From Zygnema cylindricum (Eukaryota; Streptophyta; Zygnematophyceae; Zygnematales; Zygnemataceae): a stretch of 10,122 nucleotides of DNA. This document shows, in pieces, positions 1-8,299 of this stretch. How positions within the stretch are numbered: position 1 is the first letter of the stretch; each line of letters starts with the position of its first letter. Location of the stretch: the NCBI GenBank assembly GCA_037447655.1, contig JBBHKE010001236.1, positions 261,303 to 271,424 on the forward strand, given 5' to 3'. The notes under the pieces are model-generated. The model saw nothing but the letters and a program-made list of their open reading frames with translations. It made no database searches and was not told where the DNA came from. The translations under genes were made by a program, and so were the position numbers.

Positions 1-52
1 AGATACTGAAGCTCATGCATCTGACGTTTGTTTGCTGCTTTCTTGTGTGCAG

Positions 53-2394
53 TTGCAAGATACTGATGGACAAACTGTACAGGAAAAGATTGCAGATTAT
101 CAGCGAGCAAATAAGGAGGTAGGTGAAACCCGCTTTTGTTTTCTTTCTCTCGCCTTTTGTGTGCAAAAAACTTGCTGAGTCTGAAGTTGAGTTTTTTTTC
201 TAGGGATGCATTGATGGGCATGTTTTTGTGACCAACCGCTCAGCTTTGAATTCTGGAACAAACAGCCCACCTATGCGTCGTCACGTGTCATGAGTTCAGA
301 GCTTGGTGGATAGCTTCTTTCTTCTTGCATGACCGTGGCTGAAGGATCTTATTGACATGTGCTAAAACAGCTTCTGTAGCATATGACCTTTTTTAGGTGG
401 CAATCCTATGCAATCATCAACGGAGTGTTTCGAAGGCACACGCAGGCCAGATGGAAAAGCTGGAAGGGAAAATGGCAGAGCTCCAGGTCAGTGACGTCCA
501 TCACATGTATGCTAAAAAGCGACGGTGGTTTATTCCAATGATTATCATACTTTGTCAGGTTGGAGTGGGATGGAAGTTGCGGGGTTCTTGGAATGACATG
601 AGGCTACACATGCCTGGAAGTAGCAGAAAGTGCGAGTGTCTCAAGATTAAACATTGTAGTGGACCATGAGCATATACGTCACATATCTGCATCAGCAGCT
701 TAAGGCTTTGGACATTCTCCTTCGCTGTTGTATTCAATCTTAATGGAAGCGATCCTCAGAGTCTTGCTAGTAAGGGTTGTGGCGTAAAGCGCATTGAATC
801 TTTAGTCATTTAACTGGGGTCCAAGGTGTGAGCATTGAAGGTGCCGTGAAACATGTAAAGGTGTTATCAGGGAGCTTATTGGTAGCATGTTTAGTTGTCA
901 TTTGAAAAAGTCCGATGGATTTATCATCACAATTTGTATGGCACTTTGTTGTCTGGATATTTCTCAGGATTTATGAGGGGCTTCATAGTCAATCTTTACG
1001 ATGTCTTTTATATCTGTTCTTTGCTGAGCTGGTTTTGGTTTATTTTGTGGATTTGGGGAATTTGCAGACAATGTTGTCTGAGCTGGAAGAAGATTTGGAT
1101 AGAGCTCGAAGAGGAAAACTACCTTTGAAAAGAGATTCTGATGGGACACCAAAAAAAACTCAGAGTGTTGATGTGTATGTAACTATACGTTTAGAATGAA
1201 ACCAAGATTAGTTCTTGTTCTACATGAGATGCCAATTGGTTGCTACATCTTGTGCATGTAGACTCACTCAGGTTTAGCATGTGATAGAGCAGTGCTTTTT
1301 TTGGTGACTTCCAGTTTGCTTAATGTTCTTTCAGTTTTATGTCTCACACATCTATTAGTCAGATCCCAGCATTCACCATGGCATCATAGTAATGCACTCA
1401 TCTGGAAAGTTTTGTCATTTTGTCTTAATCTTATTGCTGCAACGGATTGCTGGTCAAGCTGTCGGGGCAAGAGTCCGACAAAATTTAAGACGTTTGTTGT
1501 GGTTGACATGCAGACTGGAGAAGAAGGTCGTTCAAACTAAGGCTAAGATTGAGAAGATGAAACTTGAAATGGAGGTGAAAGAGGACCTCAAAACAGTTGC
1601 CCTTGGCACATCTAAAATTAATTACATGGACCCTCGAATTTCTATCGCCTGGTGCAAGCGGCACGACGTGCCTATTGAGAAGGTGTGTGGGGAGTCTTTG
1701 ACCTGGCGGATGAAGAAGACTGACGCTGTGTCCTGATGGGTCGTACTACTTAAGGTGGTCAGTTTGCCAGATCAGGCATTATATGTTCTTTTGGAGGCAC
1801 CTGAGATGTTGTTTCGAGCATACATCAGATGTACGAGAACAATAGGAAACACTAAAAGTGGTGACTATATACTAACACATATTATACAGTGAAGTTAATA
1901 TGAGGTATCCCCATATAACATTTCCAGTTATTTTCTCAACCTTGAGTACTGTTCCAGAAGCCAGAAATTTCTTGTAAGGGCAAATGTTATCTGTAGGTCG
2001 TGAAAGTCTACTGTGGTCATTGGAACACCCTGGTTTTTAGGACAGTCTTTCATTTTTGCTGTACCATACATGTCAGATTCACATTGGCCTTTTTTTTCTC
2101 CTCTACTTTTTTTTGGTGCTTGATATCAGGGTGCCATTTCACTAAGTAAAGCTCTTGGCTTTTGTTTTGTATTGTTGTAGGAGAGAAAGTCGATATGCAT
2201 GCGAACTTGAGGTAATAATTGCATGGGTTAAACTGTTACCACAAATGTGAACTTGACACCTTTAGGACCAACACCTTTAAGATATTATACACTTACACAT
2301 GGGCATGTGCAATGATATTTTACAGATCTTCAACAAGTCGTTGCTCGCCAAATTTGTCTGGGCAATGGACGTCGAACCAGATTTTCGATTTTGA
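53..2394 (+). CDS. TOP1: DNA topoisomerase I (type IB), C-terminal exons; 5' part lies left of the window
   Basis: Nuclear type IB topoisomerase: it nicks one DNA strand through a 3'-phosphotyrosine, lets supercoils relax and reseals. Five exons join in frame: 53-118, 397-486, 1068-1174, 1514-1682 and 2326-2394 (166 residues plus TGA). Exon phases agree, including the split Val codon GT|A between exons three and four. Exon one reads ...YQRANKE, exon two starts VAILCNHQR (end of the core domain), and exon three ([14 protein letters not shown]) with the start of exon four forms the charged linker. Exon four holds the active-site motif [12 protein letters not shown]; the catalytic Tyr codon is 1623-1625 and the preceding Asn, changed to Ser in camptothecin-producing plants, is intact. 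The last exon encodes [10 protein letters not shown] and ends DFRF, as in plant TOP1. Other catalytic residues of the family (two Arg, Lys, His) would lie upstream, outside the window. The acceptor at 51-52 shows that 53 is not the gene start. Identification is very secure; exon edges are inferred from family alignment from memory. Confidence 0.96.
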
Positions 2395-3113
2395 CATGTA
2401 GGATTGTTGCCAAAAATGAAATGGTAAATATCATTATGATGTCTCCAGGTTGAGGCGGTTTGTTTGCTCTAGAAGCAAATATTGTATTTTGGTCAGTAGA
2501 GAGAGGTATTGCAACTTGGGATTGTCGATCGGTTTTTTTTTTTTTTTGCGGGTAGTTTTTCTGAACCTTATTGGACCCAAGGGCAGTTGTTAAAATCAGT
2601 CACTCAAATGTACACTTCAGTAGGTTCCAAGAGAAATTTGTCATGTTTTTGTATATTTTTTTTCTCTTTGCTGTTCACATATATGAGAGTTATTGTGTCT
2701 CCTTGTGCATTGTTTGGTGGATTCCAGTGCAATGATATCTTTCTGGTCAAAGATCATACGATCACATTCTTGGGAAAACTCCTAGTCCTCCTTTTTTGGA
2801 CCATTTGTGCCCTTTGCTGTACCTCCTGACAGGTAACTAGCTTTATTGAGAAAGTGCAAAGGTAAACCATCTGTGTGCACGGGGAACAAAGGAAACGAAT
2901 AGCTGAAAGAACCTAAAAAACAGAATACGAGGGGAAGCAAAACAGTGGGGGTAACTCTCGCTCCAAATGTTCATACTCCAGTTTGCAAGATGTTTTGATG
3001 AAGTACCGATTTGTAGTCATATTTGGATAGTGAAGTTTGGTGCCCCTGAGAAAGTACACCGTGAATAGCTGTTAGTGTGAAGAAATTGTTAGTGGAAGAA
3101 ACAAACTCTGTTA

Positions 3114-3248
3114 CTAACACTATTTTGTGTTGAAGGGAGTAACGACAGCAAAACATCAATATTAATTTACACATCTAACACTATTTTGTGTTGAATGGCG
3201 TAACGACATCGAAACATCAACATTAATTTACACATCTAACACTATTTT
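3114..3248. repeat. 61-bp tandem repeat, about 2.2 copies
   Basis: Copies start at 3114, 3175 and 3236, each with CTAACACTATTTT, so the period is exactly 61 bp. The first two copies are full length and differ at only a few positions (for example GAAGGGAG versus GAATGGCG). The third copy breaks off after the first 13 bases. The high identity implies a fairly recent duplication. There is no open frame of note and no function is visible. Confidence 0.9.
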
Positions 3249-3374
3249 TACACATTCCCTTAGTGTAGCCTCTATTGTCCGTGTCTACATGGTTGATGTT
3301 TGAACTTGTGCGAACAGGTCTGCGCGCTTTTCCTTTTCCTTTATTAGGGGTCAAATTTGAGTGCGATTTTTTGT

Positions 3375-3448
3375 GTCGACGCCAATCGCTTTCTTGCGTC
3401 GACGCCATCGCTTTCTTGAGTCGACGCCAATCACTTTCTCGCGTCGAC
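3375..3448. repeat. 22/23-bp tandem repeat built on GTCGAC
   Basis: The palindrome GTCGAC occurs at 3375, 3398, 3420 and 3443, giving spacings of 23, 22 and 23 bp. The unit is GTCGACGCCAATCGCTTTCT followed by two or three more bases. The second copy lacks one A, which makes it 22 bp. It is richer in GC and CpG than its AT-rich surroundings. It may be a minisatellite or a cluster of protein-binding sites; the sequence alone does not decide. Confidence 0.9.
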
Positions 3449-3517
3449 GTCGTTATCTAACACTTTTGGTACGTTTGTACAAATAATGAGCAGGTTTATT
3501 AAAGATTGACAGAATTT

Positions 3518-3633
3518 GTACACCACACCGTTTAAATACCAATTGCATTTATTAAACCGTGGCTATATTTACGTAAAGAGAAAAACAGTAGTGTCGTAGG
3601 GGCATCGATTTAGTGTGCAGCGATTCACGGTGT
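3518..3633. repeat. Dispersed repeat copy 1, probable remnant of a small transposable element
   Basis: This stretch contains in order GTACACCAC (3518), ATTAAACCGT followed by an ACGTAAAG block (3551-3585), and AGCGATTCACGGTGT (3619-3633). The same three blocks recur in the same order at about 4555-4757. The 35-base central block matches the second copy at about 29 positions by eye. The segment 3523-3543 read on the minus strand also resembles 4604-4622, apart from an 8-base insertion. Repeated blocks in direct and inverted orientation suggest a degraded non-autonomous element, but no transposase and no target-site duplication could be seen. Confidence 0.5.
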
Positions 3634-4554
3634 TGTGATATGTATAGCCAACTTGAAAGACAAATCAGGACAATGGCGGGAAAAATTGCAGAGCTCTCGA
3701 TACGAGGGGTAACTGAAGCGTGGAGAGTACGCAGAATGATTTATGGCTGATGGCATATCGCAGTTTACTGGGTGTCACAAAAATGTATTTCGGGGTGTTA
3801 AGGATTGTAAGACGAGAGTATGAAACTGAGCTAATATTTTATCCGCCAATTTGCAAGTAGAAAATGTCAAACAGCATAAGACAGGCATGTTTATCACAAT
3901 AATGCCATCAACATAAACCATATAAAAGTAATTGACTACGGAAAGCTACACGAAGATAGAGGTTTCCCGTTCATAACCACGTAAGAAAGAATATTGTACG
4001 AACAGTTTGTGAACATGTCTACTTTGTGTAGCAGTTTTTTTTTGTTCCATAATTCGGACTGATAACTCTTAGGTGTAGATTCATGGCATGTATATATTTT
4101 CTCTCTGTAGGTGGTTGTGGAAGAACAAACTTTGGATTGGTAGGGTTGGTTATTTGAAATGACATTTTTTTGAGGAGTCTTCGTATAATTTTGATGACCA
4201 CGGTTGGGGTAGTAAGGGGCATTCATACTGAACATTTTTATGGTATTCAAGGGTAGTTTTAAAACTTAATGATATGCTATGGGGATGTTTGCTGGTTTTT
4301 GTTTCAAAGCATCGATCCGTTCATGAAGTTATTTATTTAAAGCCTTAAATATAGTTACCGAGCCTTTGATAATACATAAGCAAGAAAAATCATATCAATA
4401 AGCTCGATAATCAACACAATCACGTGTTATTCACACAATCATACGACTATGCTTGGGTTTGCCTCATCGCATGTTTGCAACTAACATTGATGCCCACATA
4501 ATCAAACAATTAGAATGTATGATTTTTTCCAAAATTTTCAAATTCTTAAATAGC

Positions 4555-4757
4555 GTACACCACGGTAATTATTTGTATACGCTAATGAAACCTACACGCT
4601 AATAGCGATTGGCGGTGTAGTGTGATTGACACTAATTAAACCGTACCTGTATTAACGTAAAGGAAAAAATTAAATTATCAAGTGTATTTTAAGTTCAAAG
4701 ATCAAAATTTCGGGACGCTGAATTAGCATTATCAACATTAGTAGCGATTCAGGGTGT
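4555..4757. repeat. Dispersed repeat copy 2, with internal inverted ends
   Basis: Counterpart of the copy at 3518-3633: GTACACCAC at 4555, ATTAAACCGT and ACGTAAAG block at 4635-4669, AGCGATTCAGGGTGT at 4743-4757 (14 of 15 bases shared with 3619-3633). An extra copy of the third motif, AGCGATTGGCGGTGTAGT, lies at 4603-4620. The sub-segment 4556-4622 begins TACACCAC and ends in an imperfect complement of that start, so it could fold into a hairpin of about 67 nt, like a very small MITE. The assignment to a transposable element is inference from structure only. Confidence 0.5.
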
Positions 4758-4759
4758 AG

Positions 4760-5237
4760 TTACGGTGTGCGGTGTAACAGGCTGTGGGCCAGCTCCATGG
4801 TGCCCGGTGCTGTTGTTGAGTCATCGCACGGCATCCGTACGCCTTAGTTGAGGTTTACTGGTTAGTGTGTTGTATCGTCCTATTACGGCTATTACGGGAA
4901 TTGTACACGTGGTCGATCTGTACTCGTTGTGTACGGTCTCTCATTCGCCACCTAGCAAGTAGCAATTTAAGGTGTTGACTGTCGAGGCAGCGACCTGAAA
5001 ATGTTAAATGTATAACGACATCCACGCTGGCGACGGCTTACATTCGTGTATCGTACTTACAGTGATTTTATGAAGCTTGACGGTTGATAAAATTGGAACT
5101 TTTAAGGGAAAACTTTAAGTAAGAACATCAGAGAAAAATTATGTTGAAGATGGTGTAATCAGGCAGAGTTATTAGCTTCCACTGCAGCTGGTTTTTACAA
5201 GTTTGAAGAATAGGTTCTGTGACAGTTTTAGGAGAAG
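4760..5237 (+). promoter_or_regulatory. Presumed promoter and 5' leader of the SPIRAL2-like gene
   Basis: This is the region directly upstream of the ATG at 5238. It is less AT-rich than the sequence before it, at least up to about 5080. I see no convincing TATA box. The sequence TTTTAG at 5226-5231 just before GAGAAGATGG could be a 3' splice site, which would place an intron in the 5' untranslated region; the transcription start would then lie well upstream. This rests on position and composition only. Confidence 0.3.
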
Positions 5238-6972
5238 ATGGGACAATTTTATAATATGAGGGGGATGTCAGGCTTACCTTCACCGAACCAGAATTTCTTG
5301 ATGGATTTAAAACAGCACATTCTCAAGGCTCTTTTAAAACTGAACGATAGAGATACTCAGCAAAAGGGTGCACACGAGCTAGAAAGAATAGCGTTAGAGA
5401 TGCCGTATGAAGGAATACCTGTATTTCTGACTTGTCTGTACGAGACAGACAACAAGCAGAAAACGTCAGCTCGGAAGGAATGTATCAGGTGGGTTCTTCT
5501 GTCAGTTTTCTCCTCCTTTCGATCACCAAGCTGGCACTTACCCTGCCCTTCTGACAGTTCGAAAGTGTACATGTATATTGTTGTCTCTTTTTGGCAATTG
5601 TTATAGAGAAAAACATATCCAGAGTTCAAAGCTACTCTGGAAGTCCAATGTCATTGTCCCTGATATTGCTCATTTTTTTTTTTTTTTTCGCTCCTTGTTT
5701 TTACATGTATTCCAACCTAATTTGTTTAATATTATTATTTCTGTTGTAAAGGTGGTTTAGCCTCCCGCTACTAGATAGTTTTTTAATTTTCACCATCAAA
5801 GGACCGAGCTATAGATTTTTTATCAGTTGTCAAAACCGTGGTTCTTCAGGTCAGTATCACTTGAGTTCTGAAGCACCTAAATTTATTAAGTTCAACCAGT
5901 TGTTCTGATTCATGCTGCACTTAATTTTATCAGGATGTTTGGAGTTTTGGCGACATATCATGGTGACCTTTTGATCCCTCATTTGGTGAAGATGGTGTCT
6001 GCTGTTATACGTCGTTTCAAAGATACTGATTCTGGCATCAATCAAGCATGTGCCGAGGCCCTAGGAACTATGGCAGGGAACCTAGGTGCTGTTGAGGGCG
6101 ACGATGATGCCACTGAGCGGCAGCCAATCTCAGGATATTTTTTCAAGCCTTTGTTGGATGCATTGAATGAGCAAAATAAGAATGCACAGGTGGCAGCTGT
6201 CCTGTGCTTGGATAAGGTTATGCAGAATACAACAGAATCTCTGGAAGAGAGCATTTCTCGGCTTTTGCCACGATTCCTGAAGACTTTGAGCAGGCCGAAC
6301 TTTCTTGCCAAGGGCCCTCTTATTGGTGCTATTGGAACTTTGACAGAGGTTAGCACACTGGCTCACTCATTTCCAGTAAATGCCATCATGGAGGAAAGGG
6401 AGCACCTTTTGCCGTGTCTTTGTGAGCAGTGGTGATTTTCGTTTTCTTTGTTTGTTACCTGAATTACCTTTGCACTGCTACTGTTATTCGCTCTGTTATC
6501 GAGCAGCTTTTTGAATGATACTTAGTTTTTTCCCTGCCTGGTCTCTTGATTAGTTTTTTCCTGCCTGGTCTCTTGATTGCTATATACAAAATTTATACGC
6601 TTTGCACAACAATATGCTCCTATTTTTGTCCTTCGTTCGTTGAGGTATCCTGGCCCTTACCCTGCAAAATTGTTCTAAAATGTCAAAGTTTTAATAATCC
6701 AGCGGTTACTTCTGGAGTCCTTCCAGCAATTCTGTGATCCGTATGGTTTGGCTTGGACTCTTGTGGTTCTTCAGGTAACTGGAGAAGCCATGATTGATTA
6801 TCTTCCTACATTAATGCCAGCATTGCAAAATGCTCTGAGCAACGCTGATTGGATCACAAGAAAAGCAGCGGCAGAGACACTTGGACACATTGTGGTCCGA
6901 CTTGGTGCATCTCCTTTTAGTAATTACAAGTCCACGACCTTAGCAGCATTGGAAAGCTGCCGCTCTGATAAG
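5238..6972 (+). CDS. SPIRAL2/TORTIFOLIA1-like TOG-domain microtubule-associated protein, N-terminal exons only
   Basis: Plant-specific microtubule-binding protein; in Arabidopsis, members track microtubule ends and control cortical array order and the handedness of organ growth. Three exons join in frame: 5238-5488, 5934-6348 and 6775-6972 (288 codons). The split Arg codon AG|G joins exons one and two; the next junction is phase 0. The start is the first ATG before the conserved block FLMDLKQHILKALLKLNDRD. Residues from about 20 to 288 form a HEAT-repeat TOG domain: LNDRDTQQKGAHELE, CLYETD, KECIR, RRFKDTDSGINQACAEALG, LNEQNKNAQVAAVLCLDKV, NADWITRKAAAETLG and LAALESCRSDK. Family members continue at once with a helix of the type KPVRDS..EAL.LW and then a long basic region and a C-terminal domain. 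None of these is recognisable downstream, so the gene is incomplete here. The donor AAG|gtgctc is weak; reading through it adds 17 codons to a stop at 7024-7026. Family assignment is strong, the exact paralogue is not known. Confidence 0.9.
6523..6577. repeat. 28/27-bp direct repeat in intron 2 of the SPIRAL2-like gene
   Basis: Two adjacent copies of TAGTTTTTTCCCTGCCTGGT plus CTCTTGAT, at 6523-6550 and 6551-6577. They differ by a single C deletion in the second copy. This is a recent tandem duplication of pyrimidine-rich intron sequence, with no sign of function. Confidence 0.92.
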
Positions 6973-8299
6973 GTGCTCCTCATAAGCTGCCATGCCATTT
7001 TATTTTGTTACAAAAAGCACTGTTGAGCACAGTTATCACAAGCTAGCAGTGCGTTTTGTTTTGATGTAACTTAGCTTGTGACTTCTGGTTACTCTTCCAG
7101 TTCAATTTCTGCTATCAGCTTTCTGGCTAGTGCTCATCTGTTAAGTTTGACTATTTTTGCTGTTACATTATAAACTCATATTTATTATTGCCGGCAGACA
7201 GCTGCCCTTCAGGAATTGTGTTGATCCTTTCGTTTTTTCAGTAGGCTTGCCACTGGCAATTATGAGTGATTTTTTGCCAGATTGAACATTTTGAAGTAGT
7301 TACTCTCCAGCTTGATGAAATGCTGTGAGGTTGCAGCATTTGAAGATGTCTTTTTGAATATCTTGTGGATTTTCGATGACTCTTTGCCGTTTCCTGACTG
7401 ATAGGAAGTTCGCAAGAATGGTTTGTCATTTGTTTGCGCGATGGGTTCCGATCCTTTTCCTTTCTTGCCTGCTTGCATGGCAAGCCAATAGCATACAATA
7501 TGGGCATGGTAAGTTGTTTGCATATGCCTAACAAGGTTCAAAACTGCTCAAAGGATAGTGGTATCTTTAAGAATTTGCAAACAAAATATTCGACATCCCT
7601 GAGTTATGTTTACTTTCTTCTAAGAGCTAAGCTGGAGTTTTTTACTTTTGGAAATGTTTCCAGTATTGTATGAACTGTTAAGGTGGAAATTTTGAATCCA
7701 GATGAATCATTGTGAATAATATTGACCATTGTGATTAGGATAGACAATATCTGATGCCCTACACCAGTGTCCATTGTAAGTTTGGAAAAAACCTTGTGTG
7801 GATGACCCGTCCACTTAGGTTTTTTTTTTTCCTGTAGTGACCATTGTGGGGTTCTACATTATCAGCCATGCTAGGCTGAGTCCATCCAACGACGTTATTG
7901 GTGAAGTGACATTATTAGCAGTTTAAATTCTTGCAATTGAAGGTCGCCTATGATAATCACAATCTTTTGATGCAAGCTCATCGAAACTTACCTGTTGCAA
8001 AATCTCATTTTTGACAGGTTAATGACTTGTGTATATGGGAGTAGTTAGTGATGCTTCATGTGCTTGATGCCGACGAACTAGCACAATTAGTGGTTGGCGT
8101 TTGCAATTCACTTTGGTTGAAGATTGGATTGAAATTTGACTTTGCGGTCGAACTGGCATGGTGTGCTTGTGGCCTTCAAAATCTTGGCTAGAGGGGAGAA
8201 GGGGAGAAGGAGAGAAGGAGAGAAGGTGAGAAAGAGGAAGAATGAGACGGAGAGGGAGAGGGAGATACTGACTTTTTCCCTCCTTCATTTGTATTGCAG
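6973..8299. other. 1.3 kb without a recognisable exon, between the TOG exons and the PARP exons
   Basis: I looked here for the rest of the SPIRAL2-like gene and for the upstream exons of the PARP gene (BRCT region and the segment that normally precedes WGR). I found neither. Several AG sites follow pyrimidine tracts (for example near 7241, 7405 and 8018), but none opens a stretch that resembles either family. The best partial hint is GAAGTTCGCAAG after 7405, which would read EVRK, too short to accept. A strong donor-like GGTAAGT lies at 7508-7514 without a convincing exon before it. The last 110 bases hold a purine-rich tract and a pyrimidine-rich stretch ending in TTGCAG at 8294-8299, the PARP acceptor. 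Confidence 0.65.
8189..8265. repeat. Purine-rich GA simple-sequence tract
   Basis: About 75 bases made almost only of A and G on the + strand, with imperfect units such as GGGGAGAA and GGAGAGAA. It lies 35 bp before the first PARP exon. It happens to be open in the same frame as that exon (from 8136), but the open frame holds no ATG before the WGR residues. The tract is therefore not a plausible first coding exon. Confidence 0.9.

Larger units (their letters stand above)
2395..5237. other. Intergenic spacer, 2.8 kb, without a recognisable gene
   Basis: The first one or two hundred bases should be the TOP1 3' untranslated region, but I see no poly(A) signal clear enough to place its end. The rest is AT-rich with poly-T runs (for example 2531-2546 and 4034-4043). 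The longest open frames here (about 100 codons, at 2509-2829 on + and 3936-4250 on -) have no recognisable domain. One is hydrophobic only because of T runs. Tandem repeats at 3114-3248 and 3375-3448 and a dispersed repeat family at about 3518-4757 are listed separately. From about 4760 to 5080 the sequence becomes visibly less AT-rich, which may mark the promoter and leader of the next gene. Confidence 0.7.

Noticed and set aside
1683-1736. In-frame ending of TOP1 at the TGA 1734-1736 as the true C-terminus
   Set aside because: The conserved C-terminal tail is found in full at 2326-2394 behind a proper acceptor and in the right phase, so this is intron read-through.
2509-2829. 106-codon open frame on +, very hydrophobic
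   Set aside because: The hydrophobic residues come from T runs (FFFFF), and it resembles no known protein. It lies in the TOP1 downstream spacer and has no matching splice or initiation context.
3275-3460. Open frames on both strands through the GTCGAC array, with repeats such as RRQSLS
   Set aside because: They arise from the 22/23-bp repeat itself; the 22-bp unit breaks any constant frame, so protein repeats are not conserved.
3936-4250. 104-codon open frame on the minus strand
   Set aside because: Composition is what AT-rich non-coding DNA gives (Asn, Ser, Tyr, Lys), a second frame overlaps it, and no domain or homologue is recognisable.
7377-7514. Possible exon GAAGTTCGCAAG... (EVRK...) ending at the GGTAAGT donor at 7508, as continuation of the TOG gene
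   Set aside because: Only K.VR would match the expected helix; the following residues do not resemble the family and a TAG stop (GCCAATAG) lies in the matching frame before the donor.
8136-8299. Open frame through the GA tract continuous with the WGR exon, as a possible first PARP exon
   Set aside because: No ATG occurs in that frame before the WGR residues, the translation is simple Arg/Glu/Lys repeat, and a good acceptor lies exactly where homology to PARP begins.
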